From Marivirga harenae (lineage in GTDB: Bacteria; Bacteroidota; Bacteroidia; Cytophagales; Cyclobacteriaceae), in contig NZ_CP130565.1 of assembly GCF_030534335.1 (NCBI RefSeq), positions 3,059,501 to 3,123,500 of the forward strand: a stretch of DNA of 64,000 nt. Reading direction: 5' to 3'. The position numbers were made by a program, and so were the translations under genes. Below are positions 9,939-18,933 of the stretch, piece by piece (the stretch's first letter is position 1; each line of letters starts with the position of its first letter). The notes under the pieces were generated by a model that saw only the letters and a list, made by a program, of their open reading frames with translations, did no database searches and was not told the DNA's origin.

Positions 9939-11825
9939 TTAGTACAAGACCCTAAATTTAATAGTATGCTCAATCGCCCTCAATTCCTTAATCAAATCCT
10001 TGGAGTAGGCTTTGTCAATATCAGTAATAACATACCCGATTTTTTCATTAGTTTTTAGATACTGTCCAGCAATATTGATTTCATGCTTAGCAAAAAGCTG
10101 GTTGATTTTAGCAATGATGCCGGGAACATTTTTATGTATATGAATTAGTCTATGAGCATTTTGTAACCTAGGTAAAGTTAAATTCGGAAAATTTACACTA
10201 TTTGTTGTCGTTCCCGTATTGATATACTCCATTATCCTGTTAGGAACGAAATTACCTATATTTACTTGGGCCTCTTCAGTACTTCCGCCAATGTGGGGAG
10301 TCAGTATAGTGTTGGGTAAATCTATCAATTCGGACTCAAAAGGGTCTTTGTTGCTTTTGGGCTCGTCAGGAAAAACATCTATTGCACAACCAGCAATCTT
10401 ACCAGATTTTATATTGCCTTTCAATGCTGCAATATCTACAACATGGCCTCTACTTAAATTGATGAAAATCACCCCGTCTTTCATGAGCTTGAATTGTTCT
10501 TCCGTGATTACATTTGTATTTTCCGGTCTTCCATCAATATGCAAGCTGATTATATCTGCTGTCTGAAGCAAATCTTTTAAACTATCAATCTTGGTAGCAT
10601 TCCCCAGTGCTAATTTTTCTTCTAAGTCATAATAGTAAACATCTAAGCCAATACTTTCTGCTACCACAGATAGCTGAGCACCGATATTACCGTAACCGAT
10701 AATTCCCAGTTTTTTACCTCTGATTTCTTTGCTGCCAGTTGCTGATTTATCCCATTTTCCCTGGTGCATTAAAACGGCTTTATCAAATATATTACGGGTA
10801 AGCATTATAATTTCACCAATTGCTAATTCAACAACGGATCGTGTATTGCTAAAAGGTGCATTGAAAACTGCGATTCCCCTTTCTTGCGCTTCCTCCAAAT
10901 CAATTTGGTTGGTGCCAATGCAAAAAGCTCCTATAGCCATTAGTCGATCGGCATTTTCTAAGACCTTAGCTGTAACCTGTGTTTTGGAACGTATCCCCAA
11001 AATTGAAACTCCTTTTATTTTTTCTGCCAATTCTGCTTCATCTAGCCCGGCTGGGTATTCTTCTACCGTGAAACCTTCTTTCTCCAAAAGATTTACCCCA
11101 ATGGGATGAACGTTTTCTAACAGTAAAACCTTAATTCTGTTCTTAGGATACGAGAATGCTGACATAATTTTGTTTTCAAATAGTACTTCTTCTAGTGAAG
11201 GTGCAATATGATCTGCCTTTTTCATTACTTTTTCGCGACTTACGTTTTCAGTAAAGGCATAAAATTTATTGGCTAATCCTGCCGCTTTTATTTCATAGTC
11301 ATTATGTCCGTCCCCAATTACATAAATATCACCATCCAAATCTAGTTTGCGAATAATTTCGGCCTTGCCGCCATCACGTGATAATGGATTATCTTCACTA
11401 AACCCTGTTACTTTGCCACTTGCATCAAATAGTAAATCGTTGGCATAGATGTGGTCTTCTTTAATTCCTAATTCAGTAACTATAGGTGTAATATACTCTT
11501 TAAATCCGTTTGAAATTACAAATACTGTTTCTGCATACTTTTCAAAAAACTCCTTGTTTCGCTGAAATGATATAGAAACTTGCTTCTTTAGTAATTCTAT
11601 TAACTGAGGTAGATGAGATATATTTGCCTCCAATAACAAAAGTCTTTCTTTTAAAGAATCGCGAAATGAGATTTCACCATTCATTCCCAAATCAGTTAGT
11701 TCTTTAATTCTGGCTTCAGCGGCCTCTTTTTGCGGTAAACCCTGAAGTGAAATAGAAGCCAATAAATCCATTGCTTCAACTCTTGTCAGCGTGCTGTCAA
11801 AATCTATGATGAAAAATTTGTCCAT
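9939..11825 (-). CDS. serA: Phosphoserine phosphatase-like / D-3-phosphoglycerate dehydrogenase fusion
   Basis: One 628-residue chain carries two enzymes of serine synthesis. Residues 1 to about 225 are a HAD-family phosphatase like SerB, with the nucleophile motif DFDST (Asp8, Asp10), a VISNG motif and GDGHND near residue 172. From about residue 231 the chain is a complete 3-phosphoglycerate dehydrogenase, with a Rossmann NAD site (GIIGYGNIG, about residue 373), the NLSRG arginine, the DVFPDEP glutamate, the TPHIGGST histidine, and a C-terminal ACT domain (about 555-628) that usually senses serine. The PGDH half alone is about 400 residues, like type II SerA. Serine synthesis needs step 1 (PGDH) and step 3 (phosphatase); the aminotransferase SerC is not in the window. 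The phosphatase substrate is inferred. Confidence 0.88.
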   Translation of the reverse strand: MDKFFIIDFDSTLTRVEAMDLLASISLQGLPQKEAAEARIKELTDLGMNGEISFRDSLKERLLLLEANISHLPQLIELLKKQVSISFQRNKEFFEKYAETVFVISNGFKEYITPIVTELGIKEDHIYANDLLFDASGKVTGFSEDNPLSRDGGKAEIIRKLDLDGDIYVIGDGHNDYEIKAAGLANKFYAFTENVSREKVMKKADHIAPSLEEVLFENKIMSAFSYPKNRIKVLLLENVHPIGVNLLEKEGFTVEEYPAGLDEAELAEKIKGVSILGIRSKTQVTAKVLENADRLMAIGAFCIGTNQIDLEEAQERGIAVFNAPFSNTRSVVELAIGEIIMLTRNIFDKAVLMHQGKWDKSATGSKEIRGKKLGIIGYGNIGAQLSVVAESIGLDVYYYDLEEKLALGNATKIDSLKDLLQTADIISLHIDGRPENTNVITEEQFKLMKDGVIFINLSRGHVVDIAALKGNIKSGKIAGCAIDVFPDEPKSNKDPFESELIDLPNTILTPHIGGSTEEAQVNIGNFVPNRIMEYINTGTTTNSVNFPNLTLPRLQNAHRLIHIHKNVPGIIAKINQLFAKHEINIAGQYLKTNEKIGYVITDIDKAYSKDLIKELRAIEHTIKFRVLY

Positions 11826-11972
11826 TTTGAGGATTAGGTATTAAAATTCTAGAAAACATGTTGCAGATTACAAGAATCAATATTGAGCACTTTATTATGT
11901 TATTAATATGCTCAAATTAACCCATACTAATACTATTTTAACTTCTCTACACCAAGTACTTTATTTTTTAGA

Positions 11973-12869
11973 TTATTTTCTAAGGTCAGTGGACTTCTCC
12001 CATCCTGATTTCAAATGTAAATCTCGCTGCGGGAAAGGAATTTCGATATTGTGTTCACTAAACTTCTTGAAAATATCATAGTACAATTGACTCTTGAAAA
12101 CACCTGGCCTTTGAATGAAACTTGAGGTCCAAACCGTTAAATTAAAATCTAAAGAAGAATCACCATATCCTTCAAACCATAAGTCAGGAGCAGGCTCGGT
12201 TAGAACACCAGGATGGTTATTGGCTACTTCCAATACTACTGCTCGTACCTTTTCTGGATCTTCATTATAAGAAACTCCTACAGGAAACTTAAATCTAACT
12301 CTTCTATCATTATGGCTCCAGTTAATCACCTGGCTATTAATGAACTCTGAATTAGGAACTATGACGGATATGTTGTCGTTTGTAATCACTGTGGTAGAAC
12401 GCATCGAAATGGAATGTACATCACCATTTATATCACCAACCTCAATTCTATCTCCAACTTTAATAGGTCTTTCAAAAAGGATAATAATTCCTGAAATAAA
12501 ATTGTTGGTAACGTTTTGTAAACCAAAACCAATACCTACACCCAAAGCCCCTGCTAATAAACCTAGAGTACTAAGATCAAATCCCGCGGATTGAAAGATT
12601 GTAATGAAGCCAATCACAATAACAGAATATCTGAAAATTGTACCTATAGAATCAGAAACGCCTGTGTCTTTGATGTATCTGTTTAAGACACGCTTGACAA
12701 GTATTCTACTAAGTCTTTTAGATAAAAAAACTAATAATATACTGGAAATAATAATGAACATCAGTGTCAGCAAAGTAAAATCACTGCCCTTAATATCAAA
12801 AATTACTACATTCAGTAATTCGTTTAATTTTGCCCAAAAGTCTTTTATTCCAGTTTCAAATGATTCCAT
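11973..12869 (-). CDS. Small-conductance mechanosensitive channel, MscS family
   Basis: This 298-residue inner-membrane protein has hydrophobic helices at about residues 28-50, 68-85 and 92-125. The last is the glycine/alanine-rich pore helix (LGLLAGALGVGIGFGLQNVTNNFISG), the hallmark of MscS TM3. The beta domain (FERPIKVGDRIEVGDINGDV) and the alpha/beta cytoplasmic vestibule follow. Its length is close to E. coli MscS (286 residues). It opens under membrane tension to release osmolytes after hypo-osmotic shock. It lies 18 bases downstream of queA on the same strand, which is compatible with co-transcription. Confidence 0.9.
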   Translation of the reverse strand: MESFETGIKDFWAKLNELLNVVIFDIKGSDFTLLTLMFIIISSILLVFLSKRLSRILVKRVLNRYIKDTGVSDSIGTIFRYSVIVIGFITIFQSAGFDLSTLGLLAGALGVGIGFGLQNVTNNFISGIIILFERPIKVGDRIEVGDINGDVHSISMRSTTVITNDNISVIVPNSEFINSQVINWSHNDRRVRFKFPVGVSYNEDPEKVRAVVLEVANNHPGVLTEPAPDLWFEGYGDSSLDFNLTVWTSSFIQRPGVFKSQLYYDIFKKFSEHNIEIPFPQRDLHLKSGWEKSTDLRK

Positions 12870-12886
12870 AAATCGAATATAGTGAT

Positions 12887-14107
12887 TTAAGGTAATAATA
12901 AGGAGGAATCTCCATAAGATAGAAATCTATACTTATTATTTAATGCTTCTTCATATACTATTTTCCAATCCGCTCCAAGAAATGCTGCAATCAAAAGCAT
13001 TAATGTTGATTCTGGTTGATGAAAATTGGTGATTAATCCATTTACGACTTGGAATTCGTAACCTGGGAAAATGAATATTTCAGTATCTCCGTGTAAACTG
13101 TCCAGCTGATTTTCATTCATGTACTCCAATACGGCCTGAAAGCTGTCCTTTCTGCTAGGTAAGTTTTCAAATCCATGCTCATATGGGTAAAGCTTCTTAA
13201 TATGAAAAGTCTTGGTTGTATCTTTAATCAATTGCACTCCAAACCAGTACGCACTCTCCAAACTTCTAACTGAGGTGGTCCCGACAGCAATTATGGGCTT
13301 TTCTGTTTCTGCTAAGAACTCAACAGTAGCTTTAGCAATTTGAATTTGCTCACAGTGCATGTTGTGGTCCAACACATTCTCTGCTTTAATCGGCTGAAAG
13401 GTGCCAGCCCCTACATGCAAAGTCAATTCATGAATAGCATGTGATTGCTGAAGCTTATATAAAATAGCATCAGTAAAATGTAAACCTGCGGTTGGAGCAG
13501 CCACCGCTCCTTCATTTTTTGAATAAACCGTCTGATATCTTGGTTTATCTTCCTCAGTGGCCGATCTATTTAAGTAGGGTGGAAGAGGTGTGCTTCCCAT
13601 CATTTCCACTATTTCTACAAAAGGAATTATTTGATTGTCCCACTCAAATTGGATTTCGTTCTTTTCATAATTTGTATAAGTGGCTGAAATTTTAACTTTT
13701 CCATATTCCGACTCAAAATAGCGCTCTAATGTATCTGTAGCTTTCCATCTTTTCCTATTGCCAATCATGCAGTGCCATATACACTTTTTCTTCACTAACA
13801 TAGCCTGGGCTACTTCAGGAGTTGGCTCAATAGGAGAAAGTAAAAAGATCTCAATTTTAGCTCCACTTTGCTTTTTGAAATGAATTCGCGCTGGAATGAC
13901 TTTGGTATTATTGAATATCAAGCTACTTTTTTCAGGTAGGTAATAAGTAATTTCATAGAAATGTTGGTGATGAACATGCTTATTTTGATACACCAATAAT
14001 CGAGAATGATCTCTTTTTTCCAATGGAAACTTAGCAATTCGATCTTCTGATAAATCGTAGTGGTATTCTGATAAATCTATTTTTGATGCTTTTTCAAGAA
14101 GATTCAT
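12887..14107 (-). CDS. queA: S-adenosylmethionine:tRNA ribosyltransferase-isomerase
   Basis: QueA transfers and isomerises the ribosyl moiety of SAM onto 7-aminomethyl-7-deazaguanine in tRNA, giving epoxyqueuosine. The family signatures are present: LIFNNTKVIPAR near residue 65, PLPPYLNR, YQTVYSKNEGAVAAPTAGLHFT, and near the C-terminus FIFPGYEFQVVNGLITNFHQPESTLMLL (read as separate motifs). At 406 residues it is about 50 longer than E. coli QueA (356), with a short N-terminal extension and a longer middle. Bacteroidota often carry a long QueA-like paralogue, so a second copy elsewhere is possible. No other queuosine gene is nearby. Confidence 0.9.
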   Translation of the reverse strand: MNLLEKASKIDLSEYHYDLSEDRIAKFPLEKRDHSRLLVYQNKHVHHQHFYEITYYLPEKSSLIFNNTKVIPARIHFKKQSGAKIEIFLLSPIEPTPEVAQAMLVKKKCIWHCMIGNRKRWKATDTLERYFESEYGKVKISATYTNYEKNEIQFEWDNQIIPFVEIVEMMGSTPLPPYLNRSATEEDKPRYQTVYSKNEGAVAAPTAGLHFTDAILYKLQQSHAIHELTLHVGAGTFQPIKAENVLDHNMHCEQIQIAKATVEFLAETEKPIIAVGTTSVRSLESAYWFGVQLIKDTTKTFHIKKLYPYEHGFENLPSRKDSFQAVLEYMNENQLDSLHGDTEIFIFPGYEFQVVNGLITNFHQPESTLMLLIAAFLGADWKIVYEEALNNKYRFLSYGDSSLLLP

Positions 14108-14146
14108 TGTTTTTATTCAGTCAATATTTATTCGAAAAGGATTAAG

Positions 14147-14596
14147 TTAAGATTTCATAATAATACTGCCATCTTTTTCATAGGCAATTAATTCTTCTCT
14201 TAACCATTGTGGAATTTCAATAGTATTTTTACTTTTCATATCGAACATCACCTGAATAGATGTACCAATTGTATGTACCACCTTATCCTCTGTTGTGATC
14301 ATGTATTCTATAACAAAACTTTTCTTGCCTATTTCCTTTGTACGGACCCAGCATTTTGTACTCGGCATTCCGATTTTTAACTCCAATAAATAATTACAAT
14401 TGATATTGGCGAGTAAGAACATATTCTTATGCCAATCCCATGATGGGGATGCCTCTAGCATATATCTGCCTCGGGCTATTTCAAAGTACTGTATATAGAT
14501 CGAATTGTTGACATGGGCTAAGGGGTCTAAATCAGTCCATCGAACTTGAATATCTTCAGAAAATTTAAAATTACTGGGATCTGTATTGGGTTTCAT
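14147..14596 (-). CDS. Acyl-CoA thioesterase, 4HBT hotdog family
   Basis: This 149-residue protein has the 4-hydroxybenzoyl-CoA thioesterase fold. The N-terminal signature RWTDLDPLAHVNNSIYIQYFEIAR contains the conserved Asp, the HVNN turn and the long central helix. The length is typical for a single hotdog domain acting as a dimer or tetramer. It hydrolyses acyl-CoA thioesters in the cytoplasm, and its chain-length preference cannot be judged. The gene precedes queA on the minus strand by 39 bases and has its own promoter-like element at 14618-14625. Confidence 0.85.
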   Translation of the reverse strand: MKPNTDPSNFKFSEDIQVRWTDLDPLAHVNNSIYIQYFEIARGRYMLEASPSWDWHKNMFLLANINCNYLLELKIGMPSTKCWVRTKEIGKKSFVIEYMITTEDKVVHTIGTSIQVMFDMKSKNTIEIPQWLREELIAYEKDGSIIMKS

Positions 14597-14617
14597 GCTT
14601 TAACTTTAAATGAAAAG

Positions 14618-14625
14618 CAAAATTA
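14618..14625 (-). promoter_or_regulatory. TAnnTTTG-type -7 element upstream of the thioesterase gene
   Basis: The minus strand reads TAATTTTG, an exact match to the Bacteroidota primary sigma -7 consensus TAnnTTTG, 21 bases upstream of the thioesterase start codon. No convincing -33 TTG lies at the expected distance, so this is a candidate only. Confidence 0.35.
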
Positions 14626-14768
14626 CTATTTTAAATTTAGGGGAGTGTGAAATTGGGCAGGAAATTGAATTCAACATATTATATTTCCTGCTTGTTTTAT
14701 TGTGTGCGTCAGCACTGTGAAGGTAGGGGTCTATTGATTTTAAGCCATTGTTAAAATATTTGAAAGGC

Positions 14769-15893
14769 TCACATGGACACCCACTTCCTTTCATTAGAAG
14801 ACTGAATCGCTTTCTCAATAAATAACATCCCCCGCACACCATCCTTAATTCCAGCCTGTACGAAGCTTTTTTTACTTTCATTACTAAGTATAGAATCAAA
14901 GAAACCTTCATAAATTCGTTGAAATGCTTCGGTGAAATAAGGTGAATGACCGGGTATATTTACTTTACTACCTTCTCCTGCTTCTTTTTCCAAACCCTTA
15001 ATGGATTCTTCTTTGAAGTCGGGATATTTGATAGTGAGTAAATTGGGTTGATTATGATCCCATATTAACCCAGCTTTACTTCCGTAAATGTGCAGGCTTA
15101 AATCTTGGTCCTCACCCGTACAAATCTGGCTGGCTGACAAATATCCCTTGGCACCATTTTCCATTTCCATCAAAACATTGGTGTCATCATCAATTTTCCG
15201 CCCCTGTACCAAAGTAGAGACATCAGCTGTAAGCGATTTAACTTGGAGGCTGCTAACCGACTCCAATAAGTTGAAGGCATGCGTCCCTATATCCGCAATA
15301 GTGCCACCAATTCCTGACCTTTTCGGATCCGTTCGCCAACTTGCTTGTTTATGTCCATCTGCCTCAATTAATTGTGACAACCAGCCTTGAGAATAATCTA
15401 TTTTTACCTTTTTTATTTGTCCTAAATGGCCTGATTGTATTAATTCTTTCGCCTTTTCCAGTAGTGGATAACCTCTATAGGTATAGGTCATAGCAAATTC
15501 GCCTTTGGCTTTATCCACCGTTTTTTGAAATTCCAAGGCTTCTGCATAGTTTACAGCTAGAGGCTTATCACAAATAACATGGAAACCAGCTTCCAATGCC
15601 AGTTTTGCTGTTTCAAAATGGAGATGGTTTGGAGTTACAATAGCTACAAAATCCATCCGTTCTTTTTCATTTAATTGAGCTTCCTTCTCAATCATTTCTT
15701 GGTAGGATTCATAAATCCTATTCCTTTTCAATCCTAATTCTTTGCCTTTAATCAATGACTTTTCTAATGTGGAACTAAAAGAACCGCATACTAATTCAGC
15801 TTTGCCACCAGTGGTGGCTGTAATTCTATGTATATCTCCGATCATGGAGCCAGGTCCGCCCCCAATCATTCCCATTTTTAAGATCCTGCTCAT
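14769..15893 (-). CDS. Gfo/Idh/MocA family NAD(P)-dependent oxidoreductase
   Basis: This 374-residue cytoplasmic dehydrogenase has an N-terminal Rossmann domain (MGMIGGGPGSMIGDIHR, residues about 7-23), the family signature VICDKPLAVNYAEA (DKP in place of EKP), and a C-terminal alpha/beta substrate domain with DIGTHAFNLLE. Family members oxidise or reduce sugars and inositols, including 3-keto-sugars. It is divergent from the LacC/LacA-like pair that starts at 16138, a neighbourhood common in pathways that make and process 3-keto-glycosides. That link is an inference. Confidence 0.85.
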   Translation of the reverse strand: MSRILKMGMIGGGPGSMIGDIHRITATTGGKAELVCGSFSSTLEKSLIKGKELGLKRNRIYESYQEMIEKEAQLNEKERMDFVAIVTPNHLHFETAKLALEAGFHVICDKPLAVNYAEALEFQKTVDKAKGEFAMTYTYRGYPLLEKAKELIQSGHLGQIKKVKIDYSQGWLSQLIEADGHKQASWRTDPKRSGIGGTIADIGTHAFNLLESVSSLQVKSLTADVSTLVQGRKIDDDTNVLMEMENGAKGYLSASQICTGEDQDLSLHIYGSKAGLIWDHNQPNLLTIKYPDFKEESIKGLEKEAGEGSKVNIPGHSPYFTEAFQRIYEGFFDSILSNESKKSFVQAGIKDGVRGMLFIEKAIQSSNERKWVSM

Positions 15894-16137
15894 ATTAAAC
15901 CTTTTAAGTTCTTCAATTTTAATTTCTAATCAAACCATATTTTTATGACAGTGACTCATAGCCAGCGAGTCGAATTAGCACTGTTCAACTGGAGTTATCA
16001 GGAAAGGAATTGCATAAATGGCTGATTTTATAGATATCTTTTCCCATTTATATAAACTTTATTCGAATTCATTTCTTATTTCTTGAAACTAAACAATAAC
16101 TTACTTAATATTAAATTTGATTACATAAATTTCGAGA
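15894..16137. other. Divergent intergenic region
   Basis: These 244 bases separate the Gfo/Idh/MocA gene (minus strand) from the LacC/LacA-like operon (plus strand). They are AT-rich and hold no open frame of note. The only recognised element is the -7 box at 16112-16119. No palindrome strong enough to call an operator was seen. Confidence 0.5.
16112..16119 (+). promoter_or_regulatory. TAnnTTTG -7 element before the LacC/LacA-like operon
   Basis: TAAATTTG matches the Bacteroidota -7 consensus exactly and lies 18 bases upstream of the ATG at 16138. A TTG at 16083-16085 is 26 bases upstream, somewhat further than the usual -33 spacing. Confidence 0.45.
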
Positions 16138-16722
16138 ATGAACAGAAGAGAAGCGATAAAGAAAACAGGAATGGCATTAGGTTTTGCTGCTACTTCACCA
16201 CTGTTGATGCATTTGATTCAGTCTTGTGATAGTAAAAAGCCTTTGGGATGGAAGCCTCAATTCCTCGATGAAAAACAAGCATTGATAATAGCTGCTATGG
16301 TTGATCAAATTTTACCAAGAACAAATACCCCTGGAGCACTAGATGTTGGAGTTGATGTTTTTGTAGATAAAATGGTAGATGAGGTTTATAATGATGATGA
16401 ACAAAAGCAATTTTTAAATGGGTTAGCATCTGTTGAAAAAGAAAGTCAATTAAAGAACGGAAAAATTTTTACAGATTTAAACAATCAAGAACAGTACGAT
16501 TTCTTATATGGTCTGGAAAGCGAGATACAACACTTATCTTTTGATTCTGCCCCTCAGAAAAAACCTTTCTTTCTTATGCTTAAGGAACTTGTGCTTTTAG
16601 GGTATTTCACTTCTGAAGAAATTATGACAAAGCATTTGGACTATATCCCAGTTCCATCACAACTTCTAGCTTGTGAACCAATGAAATCAAACCAAAAATT
16701 AAGAGTAGGAAATTATTTTTAA
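16138..16722 (+). CDS. Gluconate 2-dehydrogenase subunit 3 family protein (LacC-like small subunit)
   Basis: This 194-residue protein starts with a twin-arginine-like export signal (MNRREAIKKTG, Arg3-Arg4, then a hydrophobic stretch) ending in a possible lipobox (LIQS-Cys30), so it is probably a Tat-exported lipoprotein. The body (FLDEKQALIIAAMVDQILPRTNTPGALDVGVDVFVDKMV) matches the gluconate 2-dehydrogenase subunit 3 family. Such subunits chaperone and co-export the FAD-carrying large subunit. The large subunit gene begins 2 bases after this stop, so they form a translationally close pair. Confidence 0.85.
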   Translation: MNRREAIKKTGMALGFAATSPLLMHLIQSCDSKKPLGWKPQFLDEKQALIIAAMVDQILPRTNTPGALDVGVDVFVDKMVDEVYNDDEQKQFLNGLASVEKESQLKNGKIFTDLNNQEQYDFLYGLESEIQHLSFDSAPQKKPFFLMLKELVLLGYFTSEEIMTKHLDYIPVPSQLLACEPMKSNQKLRVGNYF

Positions 16723-16724
16723 GA

Positions 16725-18413
16725 ATGAGTAAAGGAAAAAATCAATTTGATGCCATCGTAGTGGGATCGGGAATCTCTGGTGGATGGGCAGCAAAAGAAT
16801 TGTGTGAAAAAGGCCTGAAAACATTGGTGCTTGAAAGAGGTAGGAATGTTGAGCATATTAAAGATTATCCTACTATGAACAGGGCTCCATGGGAGTTTGA
16901 ACATAGGGGAAAGGAATCAAGAGAAGTTCAGGAAGAATACTATGTTCAGAGTAAAACTTATGCTTTTGATGAGGGCTCAAAACATTTCTGGGTTAATGAT
17001 AAAGAAAACCCGTATACTCATCCTGATAACAAAGAATTCCGCTGGATAAGAGGTAATCATGTTGGTGGTCGATCTTTAACTTGGGGACGACAAAGTTATA
17101 GATTAGCTCCGATGGACTTCGAAGCTAATGCAAAAGATGGAATAGGAGTGGATTGGCCTATTCGATATGAAGACCTAGCGCCATGGTATGATAAAGTTGA
17201 AGAATTTATTGGGGTTTCTGGCCGAAATGAAGGCTATGAGCAATTGCCTGACGGTAAATTTCAACCTCCCATGGATATGTATTGCGTTGAAGACAAAGTA
17301 AAAGGAGCTATAGAAAAGAATTGGGATGACCGATTTATGACTATTGGTAGAACGGCAAACTTAACGCAAAATAAACATAACCGAACAAAATGTCAATACC
17401 GCAATCTTTGCAGTAGGGGCTGTCCTTATGGGGGATATTTTAGCAGTCAGGCCTCTACACTACCAGCAGCTTCAGCTACTGGAAATATGACTCTAAGACC
17501 TCATTCAATAGTAGAATCGGTAATATTAGACGATAAAACCAATAAAGCTAAGGGCGTTCGAATTATTGATGCAGAAACTAATGAGTATCATGAATATTAT
17601 GCCAAAGTGATTTTCCTGTGCGCCTCTACACTTGGTTCAACCTGGATTATGCTCAATTCCAAAAGTGATCGCTTTCCAGAAGGACTAGGTAATACGAGCG
17701 GTACTTTGGGTAAACATCTGATGGATCATCATTTTGAAGTGTATGTGAAGGCAGAATTTGATGATTTTAAAGATCAATATCATACAGGTTATAGACCCAA
17801 CGGTATTTACGTTCCCCGCTTCCAAAATATAAAATCGCAACATCCTGATTTTATTAGAGGTTATGGTTTTCAAGGAGGAGGGAATAGGGTAGGATGGGGC
17901 TATGGAAACAGATTAGCTGGTTTCGGTGCTGACTTTAAAGATGCTTTAATGAAACCAGGTCCTTGGGAAATGTCATTTATGCCGTTTGGAGAAACATTGC
18001 CATACGAAGACAATCAAGTAACATTAAATGAAAATGTACGAGATAAATGGGGCTTGCCTACATTGCATATCGATTGCGAGTTCAAAGACAATGAAAAAGC
18101 CATGCGTAAAGATATGATGACAACGGGCAAAGAAATGCTAGAAGTTGCTGGGGGAAAAAATATTGAGGCAGTGAATTTACCTGCAATTCCGGGTTTCGGT
18201 ATTCATGAGATGGGAACTGCCAGAATGGGAAGAGATGCCAAAACTTCTATGTTGAACAAACATAACCAATTGCATGAAGTACCCAATGTATTTGTAACTG
18301 ATGGTTCTGCTATGACTTCTTCAGCCTGTCAAAATCCAAGCCTAACTTATATGGCATTAACGGCACGGGCTGTGGATTTTGCCGTTTCTGAATTGAAGAA
18401 AATGAATTTGTAA
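16725..18413 (+). CDS. GMC family FAD-dependent oxidoreductase (LacA/gluconate dehydrogenase-like large subunit)
   Basis: This 562-residue flavoenzyme has an N-terminal dinucleotide fold (VVGSGISGGWAAKEL, residues about 12-26), a GGRSLTWGRQ segment, a cysteine cluster CQYRNLCSRGCPYGG (about residues 222-236) typical of gluconate/sorbitol/glucoside dehydrogenases, and the C-terminal catalytic region HEMGTARMG with the closing QNPSLT motif. It lacks its own signal peptide, as expected if exported with the Tat-signal small subunit. It probably oxidises a sugar hydroxyl in the periplasm. The cytochrome c partner (LacB-like) found with some relatives is not next to it. The substrate is unknown. 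Confidence 0.88.
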   Translation: MSKGKNQFDAIVVGSGISGGWAAKELCEKGLKTLVLERGRNVEHIKDYPTMNRAPWEFEHRGKESREVQEEYYVQSKTYAFDEGSKHFWVNDKENPYTHPDNKEFRWIRGNHVGGRSLTWGRQSYRLAPMDFEANAKDGIGVDWPIRYEDLAPWYDKVEEFIGVSGRNEGYEQLPDGKFQPPMDMYCVEDKVKGAIEKNWDDRFMTIGRTANLTQNKHNRTKCQYRNLCSRGCPYGGYFSSQASTLPAASATGNMTLRPHSIVESVILDDKTNKAKGVRIIDAETNEYHEYYAKVIFLCASTLGSTWIMLNSKSDRFPEGLGNTSGTLGKHLMDHHFEVYVKAEFDDFKDQYHTGYRPNGIYVPRFQNIKSQHPDFIRGYGFQGGGNRVGWGYGNRLAGFGADFKDALMKPGPWEMSFMPFGETLPYEDNQVTLNENVRDKWGLPTLHIDCEFKDNEKAMRKDMMTTGKEMLEVAGGKNIEAVNLPAIPGFGIHEMGTARMGRDAKTSMLNKHNQLHEVPNVFVTDGSAMTSSACQNPSLTYMALTARAVDFAVSELKKMNL

Positions 18414-18419
18414 ATTTTA

Positions 18420-18809
18420 ATGGAGATTTCCTTAACGACACCTGCATTATTGTTTCCAGCAATTTCTCTTTTATTATTGGCCTATACCAATCGGTTTTTA
18501 GCTTTAGCCAATTTGATAAGAAATTTGCATGGTAGGTATATGAATGAGAAAGATGTAAATATTAAAGCTCAAATTACCAATTTGAAAAAAAGGGTGATTT
18601 TGATTCGAAATATGCAGTTATTAGGGATTTCCTCCCTATTCTTTTGCGTAGTAAGCATGTTCACAATTTATCAAGAATATCAAATGATGGGCAGTATCAT
18701 TTTTGGATTTTCTCTGGTGCTTTTGATGATTTCCTTATTGCTTTCTATTCTAGAAATTCAAATCAGCGTAAAAGCCTTAAATATTCAGATGGGAGATATT
18801 GAGAAGTAG
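18420..18809 (+). CDS. DUF2721 family membrane protein
   Basis: This 129-residue protein has three hydrophobic segments (about residues 5-27, 60-82 and 90-112) and the opening signature SLTTPALLFPAISLLLLAYTNR followed by LANLIRNLH, which fits DUF2721. The function of the family is unknown. It follows the GMC gene by 6 bases, so co-transcription is likely. Confidence 0.7.
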   Translation: MEISLTTPALLFPAISLLLLAYTNRFLALANLIRNLHGRYMNEKDVNIKAQITNLKKRVILIRNMQLLGISSLFFCVVSMFTIYQEYQMMGSIIFGFSLVLLMISLLLSILEIQISVKALNIQMGDIEK

Positions 18810-18912
18810 GGTTGATACTATTCATTCTTTTTGAGGATGGGTTTAGGATGCACCTAGCAACTTTTTTGTTTTCTCCAGCTTAATTATTGGTAAGTTATCA
18901 AATCAATTTCTC

Positions 18913-18920
18913 TACTTTTG
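18913..18920 (+). promoter_or_regulatory. TAnnTTTG -7 element before the MpaB-like gene
   Basis: TACTTTTG matches the -7 consensus exactly, with a TTGG at 18887-18890 near the expected -33 position. It lies 13 bases before the GTG start at 18934, implying a short leader. Confidence 0.45.
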
Positions 18921-18933
18921 AGTTAAGCATATA

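Noticed and set aside
14606-14911. 101-residue minus-strand frame overlapping the Gfo/Idh/MocA gene 3' end
   Set aside because: It lies in another frame of the oxidoreductase end and the following gap; composition is not protein-like and the oxidoreductase motifs are in the other frame.
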